From the NCBI RefSeq assembly GCF_022682495.2, contig NC_071397.1:13855082-13919081 (forward strand): 64,000 nt of DNA, read 5' to 3'. Every line of letters begins with the position of its first letter. Position 1 is the first letter of the stretch. Origin of the DNA: Desmodus rotundus (Eukaryota > Chordata > Mammalia > Chiroptera > Phyllostomidae). Under the pieces are notes generated by a model, which saw nothing but the letters and a program-made list of their open reading frames with translations, did no database searches and was not told where the DNA came from. A program made the translations under genes and the position numbers. This document shows, one piece after another, positions 35,495 to 47,224 of the stretch.

Positions 35495-35617
35495 CAAGGT
35501 TAGGCAAAAGTAGGTTTACAGTTTGTATGGAAAAAGACATGCAGGTTATGATTACAGTAGTTTTATTAACTCAAAGGAATGTCACAATGGCAGTCCACTC
35601 ACTTTTGCCCACCCATG
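35495..35617. mobile_element. 123-bp mariner/Tc1-type MITE
   Basis: Flanked by TA (35493-35494 and 35618-35619). Terminal inverted repeats are CAAGGTTAGGCAAAAGTAGG at the left and, on the reverse strand from the right, CATGGGTGGGCAAAAGTGA. No coding capacity. The 143-codon frame that crosses it (35347-35778) is a chance frame through L1, MITE and microsatellite. Confidence 0.85.
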
Positions 35618-35659
35618 TAGGTATATGTATATATCAATATAAAATAAATCTGTCTCTCT

Positions 35660-35758
35660 GTATCTGTCTATCTTATCTAGTTATCATTGATCTATCTATC
35701 TATCTATTATCATCAATCATCCATTATCTATCTATCACCTATCTATCTAACCTTTATT
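35660..35758. repeat. Imperfect (TATC)n region
   Basis: Runs of TATC and ATCT units broken by CATCAATCATCCATT-type variants, immediately after the MITE. Confidence 0.9.
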
Positions 35759-35759
35759 A

Positions 35760-36035
35760 TAAAAACTGGTTCACATGATCATGGAAGCTGGCAAGTCCAA
35801 AATCTGCAGGCTGGAAACCCAGGAGAGCGAGTGTGCAGATGAAGTCCGAAGGCAGTCTACTAAAAAATTCCCGCTTTGGGGAGGCTGGTCTTTTTGTAGA
35901 CAGGCATCCACTGATTGGATGAAGCCTACGCACGCCTACGCACTTTATGAAGGGCAGTCTGCTTATTTGAAGCTCCTCAGTTTAAATGTTAATCTCATTT
36001 AAAAGCTGACCCATAAAATTAACCATCACACTTGT
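35760..36035. repeat. Old mammalian interspersed repeat, family unassigned
   Basis: AGGCTGGAAACCCAGGAGAG, GAAGTCCGAAGGCAGTCTAC, GATTGGATGAAGCC, and the terminal CCATAAAATTAACCATCACA resemble a widespread mammalian repeat. I recognise the sequence but not reliably the family name. The 75-codon frame across it is not a gene. Confidence 0.6.
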
Positions 36036-36477
36036 GATCCAAAATGCTTCCACTTTCAGACTTTCAGTCCTTACCGCCATCTTTTCTTACTGGCTTTGAT
36101 ATCAGCTTCCATTCTCTCCCGTGGCTCTTCAGTTGAGGAGCTATCAGTGGCTTCATATAAATCATTACAAAGTTCTTCAGGAAGTTATCTCAGGAAGTGT
36201 TTAAAGTAATATAATTCAATCTCAGAACATTTTGAACAAATATTAATCTGGATTTAATGCATCTGCTTTTGAATATTTAAATTCTATACTTTAAAAATAC
36301 TTAACATTTTATTTTTAAATTAATAGGAAGAAAACAAAAAATCCTATTCTTAGAAAACTACAGAAAATATCAAGGGCTAGTTCAAGTTGCAGATTAGTAT
36401 TTATTGGGAAAGTTTGAATCAAGTGCTATTTTGCACATATGCAAGCATATTTTAAATGGAGAATACAGTAGAATATG
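36036..36477. other. AT-rich, nothing supported
   Basis: No feature beyond background. Confidence 0.5.
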
Positions 36478-36687
36478 TTTTTTTAAAGATTTTATTTATT
36501 TTTAGAGAGAGAGGAAGGGAGGGAGAGTGGGAGAGAAACATCAATGTGTGGTTGCCTCTCATGTGCGACTCCCCCACTGGGGACCTGGCCTGCAACCCAG
36601 ACATGTGCCCTGACTTGTAATTGAACTGGTGACCCTTTGGTTCGCAGGCCAGCATTCAATCCACTAAGCCACACCAGCCAGGGCTGT
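36478..36687 (-). repeat. VES-type SINE, reverse
   Basis: Plus strand begins with T-rich tail AAAGATTTTATTTATTTTTA, then an AGAGAGAGGAAGGGAGGGAG tract, GAAACATCAATGTGTGGTTG and ends with the tRNA-like head CACACCAGCCAGGGC. The TTGAACTGGTGACCCTTTGG stretch corresponds to box B. Reverse-strand frames of 67-114 codons are SINE translations, not genes. Confidence 0.92.
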
Positions 36688-37381
36688 GTTTTTATTTTTA
36701 AAATGAGAAAGAAGAGGAATGATATTTTCCTGTATAAAAACATAAAGAACAAAAGAATATGCACAAATGACATTAAATCAATAAATATTTTAAAGAAAAA
36801 GTAGTTTCTGAAAATTCCTTTTTTATTCATGCACATTTATCTGATCCATAGACTATTTTTAAATGTGGTTTTAGCAATTACTCTAAAGTAGTCAGCAATT
36901 CATAAAAATCTTAAAGATGTTCAAATCAGTATCTTACTCAATTTAAACTTCTCATTGATTTCACAGTAAATTCTCCCAAATAAATGTCAAGAAAATTACA
37001 TTGCTCCTTAGTGCAATCTGATGGGTATTGACACACTTAAACACCAATAGTACATATAAACAAATCTTGTTTTCAATATTTTAGAAGTTCCTTTTGTAGG
37101 TTTCTAATTTTTAAATATTTTTTACTCATATATTATTTCTTTCATTAATTCAATCAACATCTATTTTATAACTTGTAAATATGTGCTATGCAGTGAATCA
37201 TGAAAACACATATGGTGTCTGTCTTTGTGGACCCACAGACTAGAGAGAGGGAGAAGCAGACGTGGAGTGATCACACAAACATGCTTACACAGTCAAGCAT
37301 ATTATGTTGAAAAAATACAAGGTATCATGAGATCCTATGAAGAGACCCGATTCATTATGGGCCATCCAGGAAATGTAGTTT
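36688..37381. other. AT-rich; possible MIR/L2 tail
   Basis: About 37140-37200 (TTAATTCAATCAACATCTAT, ATATGTGCTATGCAGTG) faintly resembles the antisense MIR/L2 tail. Nothing else is supported. Confidence 0.4.
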
Positions 37382-37400
37382 AAGAAAAAGCCACATGTGA

Positions 37401-37694
37401 TTGTGGGAGGGTAGGGAAGGTATAAGAGGAGTACATGGTAATGGAAAAAGTACAGTAAGAAGGGGAAGGGTCATCAAGGAACATGTATAAAGGACCCATG
37501 GGCAACGCCAAAGGGGGGGAGGATTGCATGTGGGAGGTGGAGGTGGGTGTGGTGGGGGAAAGTGGTGGCGGGAAAATGGAGACAACTGTACTTGAACCAT
37601 AATTAAAAAATGCCACAACAAAAATAAATACATTTAAAAAAGAAATAAAAAGACATTCAAATTAAAAAATACAATAAAGAAAAGAGAAAAGAAA
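37401..37694 (+). mobile_element. 5'-truncated L1 3' UTR with target-site duplication
   Basis: G-rich bat L1 3' UTR (AAGGGTCATCAAGGAACATG, GACAACTGTACTTGAACCAT) followed by an A-rich tail. Flanks carry AAGAAAAAGCCACATGTGA (37382-37400) and AAGAAAAAGCCATGTGA (37695-37711), a target-site duplication with a 2-base difference. About 290 bp including the tail. Confidence 0.9.
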
Positions 37695-37711
37695 AAGAAA
37701 AAGCCATGTGA

Positions 37712-40307
37712 CTTGAGAGCTGATAGCTGAATAAGAATTTAGTAGAAAAAAGTGGGTTTGAAAAGAATATTCTAGGCAGATGGGTGAAAGGGAAAATGCA
37801 AAGACACAGTATAGTATTCTCAAAGTTGCAGGAAGCTATAGCAGTCAAAGATTAAAATGAGTTAGGGAGAAGGAGTAATAATATCTTTATCTGAAAATAT
37901 CCCTCCGTTTGCCATGCACAGAATGAACTAAAATGAGGCAGGAACCAAAGAGGTGAAAGGAATTAGCTATTGGAGTGTGCAAGCCAAGGATGAAGGTAAG
38001 GTAAACTAAGGGTGTAGTTATTAAGATAAGAAGGAAGTTTTGGGAGATATTTAGAAGGTAATATCAACAACAAATGAAAAGATAGTGACTATGATGGTGA
38101 GAAATAAGGAGTGATCAGGGTTAAATAATACATTATGGACTTGTGCAATTATACAAATTATGGCTTTGCTCATTAAGATATGTAACCTTGGATAAGAAGC
38201 TGTTTTGAGGGAAAGATTATCCATTGATAGGTGGAGTATGCAGCCTCAGGTGCAGAATTATTAATGGGTGTTTGAAAAGGTCTCCCCCCCACACAAAAAC
38301 AATTGCTGTTGACCTAAATTGCAAGTGAGAGGTGTAATTCCCTAATCAAGAACTCAGTCACCATCTGTCAACATGGAAAACACATAGGCACTGTTTCCAT
38401 TTAACCAGCAACTATTTATTTACAACAGAGATTCAGTGTGTTTGTAGGGGACCTTCCTGAGATTAGGTTATAATCAAGGAGAGAAGGGAATTAAAATGAT
38501 GGCTAACAAAAGGAAGTAAGGCAGATCCAAAGACGTGTATACATATATAAATGCAGCCCTTTAATTCATAATTTCAAGGTCATCATTTTGGTTTTTTACG
38601 TAGCATTACAGATGATTGACATAATTTTGAACTTTGGGTTTTCTTTTTCGTATTTTTAGGATTAGTTATTTATTTATTTTTCATATTATCCTTGATTTGT
38701 TTCCAAAAGAATTAAGGTTTAAATAAAATAGAAAATACAAATTTAAATAAAATAAAATAAATGGGTGAGACAATGGACAAAAGGAAGTTTAGGGGGTAAA
38801 AGTAAAATGAAGCCAAGTGAACCACAGATCCTAATTTCTTTCCTATAGTGCAAAATGCATATTCCAGAGCAATGTTTATCCTTAGGACCACAGAGACACC
38901 ATCATTCCATCTTCATTTGGGAAATCTTATATTACTGATCTCTGAATTTATATTACTTCAACCACCTAAAAATGCCCTCATAGACATAATTTTTGCTGGA
39001 CTCTTGGGTATTCCAAATGTACTAATACTCTGGATTTTATAGCTCAATAGAGCAGAGAAGATTGTTCATAAATAAAGCTGGGTTTCAGGGGAATTATCCA
39101 CACAAACATCCCATGAACTTGGGGTTTACAGAAAGTCATGTCAGTTCTCTCCATGCTCAGGGCAGCCATAAATTTGATAATTACCGGTATCCCTTCTTTA
39201 TTTTAGTCCAAGTAATAGCACTGTTATAAAAGAGAATAAATGGAAGCAGATTACAAAGTAACTTATTAGCTACATTTATTAATCATCATATTTCTTATGT
39301 ATCTCTGAGATTTTTGAATTTTTTATAAGAAATGATATCTTTTAAATCAATGTAGCATAATAAGTTCAAGTATAAAACTTTCTGTATCTAGTCAGTTTTT
39401 AATATCTTATTTTAAGAAAGGGAGCACTCTCCATTGATTGTGAGATGTGTGATATGTTAGTCTCCTGTACCTCATTTATTCTTAAGTATAATATCTCCAT
39501 TAGTAACATAAAGTGTTTGATGGGAAGTGGTTCACAAATTGATTCTTCTTCCAATTCTGAATCAATATCTTCATTCAATTTTTTCTGTTACTGATATTAA
39601 ATGACACAGAATAAAATTCTGTATGGATCAAGGACATTTCCTTACAAATATATCAATATTGCAAAGCTTACATCATATCATATGACTTTAAGAGAAAAAA
39701 TAGATACTGTTTGCTATGTTTTTTAGTACTACCTCGACATCTCACCTTGCTTCTAATTTTTGTCTCCTAAACTCTCTTAAGGTTGACAACTGCTTATGCA
39801 ACTGTCCTTTCAGAGAGTTTTGTAAACATCATTGGGACTCTTCTCAGGCTGTGAAAAATGCCTTGGGTGGCTGCCTAGTCTGGCCTCATTAATATGCATC
39901 TGCATTGCCCTCCTCTGACAGACAGCGGAGAATATACAGACAAGAGGGTGGGGAATTAAATTATGTGAATTTTCCTCTGGTGACAAGGTGATGAATCAAA
40001 TAACCACACTAATCTCTGAATATCTACTTTGATTGCTCATTTCAGGAATTTCCCTAGCAAGTAAGACAAACCAGAAAATGTAGAAAATTTATTCATAGTT
40101 GACAGTCTTTCACAGAGTGGGTATAAAACTTACCCTTGACTTCTCAATAAGGGAATATTTTAAAGAAGAAAATCACAAGTACTTAAAAACTTATTATTTT
40201 TTGTTCAATGTTGAAGAAGAGAAATGAAAAGTTTTACTGATTGGAAACCTTTGCCCTTACAGTTCATTTTGACTTTATCACATATATTTGCTCTCATTCT
40301 TTTTTAA
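37712..40307. other. Long stretch with no supported feature
   Basis: AT-rich throughout, with an A/T-only stretch near 38710-38760. The best open frame (38848-39042, 64 codons) has no motif. A CpG-poor, slightly G+C-richer patch lies at about 39830-39950. Confidence 0.5.
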
Positions 40308-40543
40308 AAAATTTATTCTTTTTATCTTCACCTGAGGACATTTTTTTTCATTGCTTTTAGAGAGAGAGGAAGAGAGAGAGGGAGAGAAACATCGATGTGA
40401 GAGAAACATCATTGGTTGCCTCTTGTACACCCTGACCAAGGACCGAACCCACAACCTAGGCCTGAGCCCTGGCCGGGAATCAAACCTGCAACCTTCAGGT
40501 TTGCGGGTGATAACCAACCAAATGAACCACATTGGCCAGGGCT
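40308..40543 (-). repeat. VES-type SINE, reverse (tail with CACCTGAGGA)
   Basis: Tail region CTTCACCTGAGGACATTTTT, AGAGAGAGGAAGAGAGAGAG tract, duplicated GAGAAACATC motif, GGGAATCAAACCTGCAACCT (box-B side) and head CATTGGCCAGGGC. The CACCTGAGGA tail type differs from the AAAGATTTTATTTATTT type of 36478-36687, so two SINE subfamilies are present. Confidence 0.9.
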
Positions 40544-41035
40544 CTTCTCATTCTTTATGTTAGCATTAATTCCTTTCATATATAAATATGTGAAACTACT
40601 GCTTGTATCATAACAGACTGTTTTTAAACATTTTGGTTCTCATTAAATAGGGCTGTTGAATTTGGAAATGGAAGAGTGCTATATGGCTGGATTTTTCAAG
40701 GTAAATAAAGAAAAAAGTTGTATTAGAAACAAGATGGTGTAAGGACTAGAAACAGACTCTATAAGATTTATTGTGATTCTACAAGACATACTCAGAGATC
40801 ATTCTTAAATAATACTTTGTTGCTCAAAGCAACTGATTTGGGGTCCATGACTGAGGAAAAAGAGAAATAAGATAAGATTGATTCAAAGCATAGGGATAAT
40901 ATCACCACAGGAATTAAGGTATATTCTTTGTACATATACATCATCCATCTTTCTATCTGTCATTCATTTATTATCTACTTATTAATATCATTGGATCAAC
41001 TGTGTAGTAGAATCCTTAATTAATTAATTAATTAT
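40544..41035. other. AT-rich; ends in (TTAA)n
   Basis: No gene. A TTAA tetranucleotide run at about 41016-41034 directly precedes the next SINE. Confidence 0.5.
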
Positions 41036-41235
41036 AGCCTCACCTGAGGATACATTCATTAATTTTAGAGAGAAAAGAAGGGAGAGAGAGAGAAACATTG
41101 ATATGAGAAACATCAATTGGCCGCCTCCCCCATGTGCCCTGACCGAGGACCAAACCCACAACCTAGGCATCGCACCCTTGACCCTTTGGTATATGGGACA
41201 ATGCTCCAACCACTGAGACACACTGGGTAGGGCTG
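41036..41235 (-). repeat. VES-type SINE, reverse
   Basis: GCCTCACCTGAGGATACATT tail type, AGAGAG tract, GAAACATTGATATGAGAAAC, ACCCTTTGGTATATGGGACA and head CACTGGGTAGGGCTGG. Same subfamily type as the copy at 40308-40543. Reverse frames of 65-83 codons are SINE-derived. Confidence 0.9.
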
Positions 41236-41409
41236 GAACCCATTATCTAAAAGAAGCTGAGGAAGAAAATGTAAAATAGATAAAAATAGAACTGCTCTCT
41301 TGTCAGATAGAGCCTCAGGATTCCCGTCTCCTAATTTTACCTTTATATCTGGTTTTTCTGGCATCTTTTCTCTGCAGAAAGACCACGCAGAATTACACGG
41401 TGCTCAGTG

Positions 41410-41478
41410 TGAAAACTCCCTCTCTTTCTCCCTCACTTCTTATCTCTCTAAAAATAAATAAATAAATAAATAAAATCT
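41410..41478 (+). repeat. SINE tail fragment with (AAAT)n
   Basis: CCCTCTCTTTCTCCCTCACT then CTCTCTAAAAATAAATAAAT and an AATAAA run look like the 3' end of a forward VES SINE without its head. A perfect 10-base-arm hairpin, GACTTCTTAA / TTAAGAAGTC, lies just downstream at 41529-41552. Confidence 0.6.
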
Positions 41479-41574
41479 TTAACTTAGAAAGTTAATCTTT
41501 AATTAGAAAGAATTCTCTAATTAAGAACTGACTTCTTAAAAAATTAAGAAGTCAAGGGCATGAAAATATGGCCT

Positions 41575-42110
41575 TTGTTGTCTTTTTTCAATATTGTTTT
41601 GCCTATGTTAGGCTCCTCTGAATTACACGTAAATTTCACAATTGGATTTTCCATTTCAGCAAAAAATAAATATGAAGAAGAGAGGAACCATTGGAATTTT
41701 CACAGGAATTACACTGACCCTCTAGATTATTTGAGGGTGGTATTACCATCTTAACAATATTGTTTTTTAGTTCGTGAACATGGGATGTCTTTTCATTTAC
41801 AGATATTCTGTAATGACATCCAGCAATGTTTTGTAGTTTTCAGTACACCAATCTTTCATTTCCTAGATTTGATTTATTCTTAATTGCTTAATTTTTTTAG
41901 GTGCTACTGAAAATGGAATTTATTTATTTATTTATTTATTTTTCAAATTGTAGAGAAGTAAAACTGATTTTTGCATTTTGATCTTTATCCTACAACTTTA
42001 CTGAACTTTCTGATTAGCTCTAGTAGTTTTTTGGTAAATTCTTCAGGATTTTCTATATAAGATCATGTTATCTATAAATAGAACTCCCATCATTTTTTGT
42101 TTTATTCATT
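41575..42110 (-). mobile_element. L1 ORF2 fragment, reverse
   Basis: Plus strand shows antisense ORF2 landmarks: TACCATCTTAACAATATTGT, GAACATGGGATGTCTTTTCA, CAATGTTTTGTAGTTTTCAG, CTACAACTTTACTGAACTTT, AAGATCATGTTATCTATAAA. An A/T tetranucleotide expansion (TTTA)n sits inside at 41919-41943. No intact frame. Confidence 0.8.
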
Positions 42111-42384
42111 AACTCTGCTTTAAATTAAATATTTATTGAGATCCAGTTAGTGCCAGTGTTATAAGCAATGTCTTTTCTTTCTTAAAGCTCATTGTTGTGA
42201 TCTGAACACCCAGTTTTATGTTAGATGCATAAGAATATTCAAGCTAAAGAAAGAAGGGATGAATGGAAATGACATATGTAATGACAATCTTCAATTTTCA
42301 AGTGGAGATTATTTGAATAAAATGATGCTAATGAGAGAAGGGGTCATTCCAGTAGAAGCTCAGTGAGAAGATTACTTTTAGGTT

Positions 42385-42543
42385 TATGGTTCTTAACCCT
42401 TGGTTTCACATTAGAGTCAACTAGGATGTTTAAAAAAAATACCTTTGTTTTGACCATATCCCCAGAGTATATTCATCATAATCTCTGGAGTGAGTCTTAA
42501 GAATTTGTAGTTTTAAAAATCTCCCAGTGGTTAAGAACCACTG
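42385..42543. mobile_element. MER5-like hAT MITE
   Basis: Terminal inverted repeats are ATGGTTCTTAACCCTTGG at the left and, from the right, CAGTGGTTCTTAACCACTGG. The internal CAGAGTATATTCATCATAAT and TCTCTGGAGTGAGTCTTAAG correspond to the MER5-type body. Family label is from memory. Confidence 0.7.
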
Positions 42544-44508
42544 TCTAATAGCATCAATCCTCTTCCTATCTGAATTCCTACTTCTTCTGCCAGGTAAGCT
42601 GTACCTTATTAAAAGCCTGATTATAATCACACATATTTCCTTCCTGCTCCAGGAAGACAGTGTGTTTGCCACTGCATATTAGACTCAAGATATGTCTTTC
42701 CTCCTGTCTGTATTGTAGGGAACCTTCATCCTATGCTCTGACAGACAGCACTTGGCACTTGAAAGGATCACAGCCAATGGCACCTGCTTTCACAACAGAT
42801 AAATGTGTCAGTTTAGTTAACTGGGGAAAATTGCTTCCTTGATACGAAGCAGATCACAAAATCTTTCTCCTGTATTCTACACCTGTGGTAGGTCTCTGTC
42901 TATGAACTAGTTCCACTGAAAACATAGGGACAATTTCTAGCTCACTAATCAATAATGTCAGGGACAAATTAATGCATTTAACTTTATATACACAGCAAAG
43001 GGTCTTGGGAAAATCATCAGGCCTGGTGTTAAGAGGAGACTTGCATCATAATTTATTTCTCATTATAAGCAGTATGTGTAGGGCTACAAGTTATAAGCAG
43101 ATTTTAGAGGACAGACGTGGTAGGTGCTACTACCCACCTCCCCCACGCTGTTCAAGGGTCAGCTGTGTTGTTCCATTTAAGTCCTTCATGCCCTATTTAG
43201 TTAGATCAGAGTTGCACTCCTTCCTGATGTCCTCCAGCTCTAGTGAAGCCGTGGGCAGTGCCAACCACGATTGATTGTCCCCATGTCAGCCCTACCTCAC
43301 GCAGCGGGTAGTGGAGTTCCTTTATTCTAGCTCTACTCCAGCTCTCAGTTTATCCATGGATTCTTTGGGGCTAAGAGAGTGTTCTGCATTGTCATGTGTT
43401 TTGTTTGGCCGACACAGTAGTTTATTCACACATTTTTAGTACTATTGGACAGGTCACGACTCTCCAGTTCTCCAGGTTCCACAGCTACTTACTGCATCAT
43501 AGGAAGCCACCTCATTCATTCCTATAGCACACTCATAATCACCTTTGATTTTTGACCCCTGACTTAGCAAGTATAAATAGATCATAATTTATATAGTTTA
43601 TATTTTGTTTAATATGTTTTAACTAGCTTGGCATCAAGTTTTCCTGATGCCACACTGCATAATATATAACCCAGAGAAGCTCTTAAATAAATATTAATTT
43701 ATGTCACCATTGGTGGAAAAAGACAAGAAAACAAATTACTATAATGCCAGATACAAGGAAGTGAATGCTTCTTAAAATACACAACGTTTAGTAGACAACC
43801 TTTATATTACATGAGCTTTTATGACTTACAATGCGAAAATCTCAAGATATGAAGGAAACAAATTTTCCAACCCTGTTAACCATTACTTCAGTTCTCTGCT
43901 CTCCCTTTAGGTCTTTTTCTCTGATGTCTCTTCTACCTGTCTCTCACATTATTCCTCACTAGTTAGTTATAAAACAAAAGAAAAAGCTTGAGATATTTCT
44001 TCATGCACCATGAAATCTATCAATACTCATGGTAAGGATTTATCAAATTACATCACATATACATCTGATTTTTGTAATATGCCTAGCATCTAATTCAGTC
44101 ATATTTTCATTCTTGTACAGAAAGATTAAAAAGGAAAAAGGCTATGCCATCACAGCTTCTATCTTGCCTCCAAAACCAGTTTTTAAGTTTCATGTTAGGA
44201 CATATTATGTAATATAAAGATGGTATAAATCCTTATATGAACACTTTACCTTGAATACTTTTAAAAACCGCACCCTTTCTTCCAAATGCTCACTTCACTG
44301 CTGCTGCTTTCCCCCCTGCAAATCCCATGAAAGCAGCAGAGTGGAGTGGCTGGTGCTCAGTAAGAAAAAAGTGCATCCTCATGTCTCAGTGCTCACTGCC
44401 CCTCATCTACTAGTATGTTTCTCCATTGTCCACTTGGCTTTGTTTCATATACAAATTGATTCAAGGGCCGTGGGTGGCAGCTTTCCTTGGTGATTACAGT
44501 TGGAATTA
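42544..44508. other. No supported gene
   Basis: Includes a moderately G+C-rich patch at about 43100-43400 with a 100-codon forward frame (42972-43274) lacking any motif. Otherwise AT-rich. A retroelement fragment is possible but not shown. Confidence 0.45.
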
Positions 44509-45169
44509 CAGTAGTCCCCCCTTATCTCTGGTACGTTTCACGGTTTCCATTGCCCTCGGTCAAACACAGTCTGAAAGTATTAAATGAGGTATTCCAAAAA
44601 TAAACAACTCATACCTTTTAAGTTGTGTGCCATCCTGAGTTCCTTGATACAATGTCACGCTGTCCTGGTGAGAGCTGGCTCGTGCCTGGCTTGGTCCGGT
44701 GTCCCCATGCTGGATAAGTGCTGTCTCCCTGCTATTCAGTTGGTAGCCACCTCCATGATTAGATTTACTGCTGCTATATCACATGATCAAGCACTTTAGC
44801 TCTTATTCTACTTAATTCTGGCCCCAAGTGAAAGAGCAGTGATGCTGGCAATTTGGAAGAAAGTTACTAGTAGCCTAATGCTATGTCACTACACAGGCAT
44901 TTTTAAAAAAATCATACCATCATAAGAAGGGCAAGAATAGTAAAATAAGGTATTTTGAGAGACACTGTGAGAGAGAGACCACATAATATTTATGACAGTA
45001 TGTTGTTACAATTATTCTATTTTATTAGTAGTTGTTGTTAGTCTGTTACAGTGCCTAATTTATAAATTAAACTTTATCATGGATATGTGCATTTGGGGAA
45101 AATCATACTATGTATGAGGTTTGGTGCTATTTTCAGTTCTGGGCATTCCCTGGATAAGGAAGGCTGCTG
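44509..45169. mobile_element. Tigger-type (pogo) MITE
   Basis: Flanked by TA (44507-44508 and 45170-45171). The left end CAGTAGTCCCCCCTTATCTC pairs with the right end read on the reverse strand (CAGCAGCCTTCCTTATCCAG). The subterminal sequence TTCACGGTTTCCATTGCCCT, AAATAAACAACTCATACCTT, and CTGGCCCCAAGTGAAAGAGCA are typical of Tigger/MER2 elements. About 660 bp; no transposase frame survives. Confidence 0.9.
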
Positions 45170-45425
45170 TAACACGATTCAAGATGGTTGACAAGGGAAT
45201 ATGCGAACAATGTTTGTGAGAAAACACTGGTTTCTGTTTTTCAAACCAGACTCTACCTAATAAAGTGCTCAATACAGATCAGAGAATAGAGTATTAAATC
45301 AAAAGAATGGACTAATGTAATTACCACGCATCTTTGGCTCAAGAATACACATTACTGTAACTAAAATCTACAGTCAGGACAAACCTTTGCTGAGAAATCT
45401 TTTTCTATTCCCCCCTTTACCATTT
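45170..45425. other. Background
   Basis: AT-rich, nothing supported. Confidence 0.5.
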
Positions 45426-45666
45426 CATTTTTTTCTTTTCTTTTCTTTCTTTCTTTTTTTTTTTTTAAGATTTTACTTATTTGTTTTTAGAGGGGAAGGG
45501 AGGGAGAAAGAGAGGGAGAGAAACATCAATGTGTGGTTGCCTTTCATTCACCCCCCACTGGGGACCTGGCCCACAACCCAGGCATGCGCCCTGACTGGGA
45601 ATTGAACCTGTGACCCCTTGCTCCACAGGCCTGCACTCAATACACTGAGCCACACCAGCCAGGGCT
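45426..45666 (-). repeat. VES-type SINE, reverse, with long T/C tail
   Basis: A T/C-rich tail (TTCTTTTCTTTTCTTTC and a T run) leads to AAGATTTTACTTATTTGTTT, an AGAGAGGGAGAG tract, ACATCAATGTGTGGTTGCCT, GGGAATTGAACCTGTGACCC (box-B side) and head CACACCAGCCAGGGC. Same subfamily type as 36478-36687. Confidence 0.92.
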
Positions 45667-46009
45667 CCTTTTTCATTTCTACCCATGTGAATGTTCTTCT
45701 AGAATCCTTTCCTAGTTTTTTAAGTATTTTGTGACTTGTGTCCTCTTAAAAACTCCACTCTGTACTTTTCGCTTCACCCCAGCAGGGATAGGACTCCATT
45801 TCATCATATTTATATTTCTTGTAACAGTTTTTTCTATCCTAGGCAAATGTAGAATGAAATTACTTTCTTCCTTAGGTTCATCTCATAACTTCTTATGTCA
45901 TAAAAATTTTTCTTCATTCCGGTTACATACTAAGAAATATATATTTGGTTTTTGTCCTTAGTTCTTGACATAGAGCTCCCCAAACTCTTGTAATTTCCTC
46001 AGTGATAGG
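45667..46009. other. Background
   Basis: No supported feature; the 76-codon frame 45731-45961 has no motif. Confidence 0.45.
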
Positions 46010-46706
46010 TGTGATAGGAACTTTTTATGCTAATATATGGTCTTGGACTCTGGTTCCTAAATCTCTTGTTTCCTAGATGATAGAAACATCTTTTGTCCTC
46101 AATGCTTGGTAGGCCCTATGCTGATCACCGTAAAGACTAAGGCTTGATTAGAAGCCTGGAACTTTCTGCCTCACCCCAGCTACCTCAGGGGAGGGGAGAG
46201 AGGTTGGTGATTGAGTTAAGAATCTATCACGTCTGTGTGATGAAATCTCCTGAAAAATCCCTGAACTACAGGGCCTAGGGTGGTGAACACATTCACCTGC
46301 AGTGTGGGTGACACATCGTAATGCCACAGATAGGAGCCCCTGTGCTGGAGTCCCTTCCGAACTCCCTCTATGTACCTCTTTATCTGGCTGTTCACTCGGA
46401 TTCTTTATAATATCCAATAAACTCAAATCAGGTGTGTTCCTGAGTCCTGTGAGCCATTCTAGGTAATTATTAAATCTTAGGAGGTCTGGGAACCCCTAGT
46501 TTTTAGCAGATCAGTCAGAAATACAGATGCCCCAGGACTTGTGATTGGCATCTTTAATGAGGGCAGTCTTGTGGTGCTGAGCCCTTTGACTAGTGGGATA
46601 TGACTCTATTCCAGGCAGACTGTGTCAGAATTGAACTGAGTTGCTAGATACCCAGGTTTGTGTCCAGAGAATCTGATAATTGGTTTTTGGTGTTTGAAAA
46701 CACCAC
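46010..46706 (+). mobile_element. Old endogenous retrovirus LTR (solo)
   Basis: Begins TGTGATAGGAAC and ends AACACCACA, with a polyadenylation signal AATAAA at about 46416-46421. The sequence after it (CTGAGTCCTGTGAGCCATTC, TAGTTTTTAGCAGATCAGTC, GACTTGTGATTGGCATCT, GAGCCCTTTGACTAGTGGGA) is typical of an old mammalian ERVL/ERV1-type LTR. No internal viral genes adjoin it. Boundaries are approximate; no target-site duplication is obvious. Confidence 0.75.
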
Positions 46707-46770
46707 AATTCCTAAGAGCGTGGAATCTATAATAAGTTTTTTACAAAGTGCCAGAAAATTTGCATGACAG

Positions 46771-46960
46771 TCATAGGGATGTAAAGTACAGCATAGGAGA
46801 TACAGTCAATTATATTATAACTATGCATGGTGCCAGCTGGTTCTGGAAATATCAAGGGGAACACTCTGTAAAGCATATGATCATCTACCTACTATGCTGT
46901 GCACCTGAAACTAATACAAAATAATATTGAATGTCAATTGCAATTTAAAAAATTTTAAAA
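46771..46960 (+). mobile_element. L1 3' terminus
   Basis: GGGATGTAAAGTACAGCATA, CTATGCATGGTGCCAGCTGG, GCACCTGAAACTAATACAAA and an A-rich end are in the order of a mammalian L1 3' UTR. About 190 bp. Confidence 0.85.
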
Positions 46961-47224
46961 ACTAAAAATTTTTTAAACATCTTTGCCCTTAATCTTTTTT
47001 TCCAACAATTTGAGGCTTTTTAAATGAAATTTCTTTTCATTTGTTTTGTTTTATTTCAGTGATTATGTTGTTATTGATTTTATAATTATTTGTAATTTGT
47101 TGTTTATATATTTTATACATGATTTATGTACCTTAAATGTACCTTCCAGTTAACTTTGACAAATGCCTATTAAGATGGAAACATTGCCTGCAGTTTCAGA
47201 TGTCTCAGAAGGTCCACTCCTTCC

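Noticed and set aside
35347..35778. 143-codon forward open frame
   Set aside because: It runs through an L1 fragment, a MITE and a TATC microsatellite, so it cannot be one conserved gene.
36492..36836. 114-codon reverse frame
   Set aside because: Much of it is the translation of a VES SINE.
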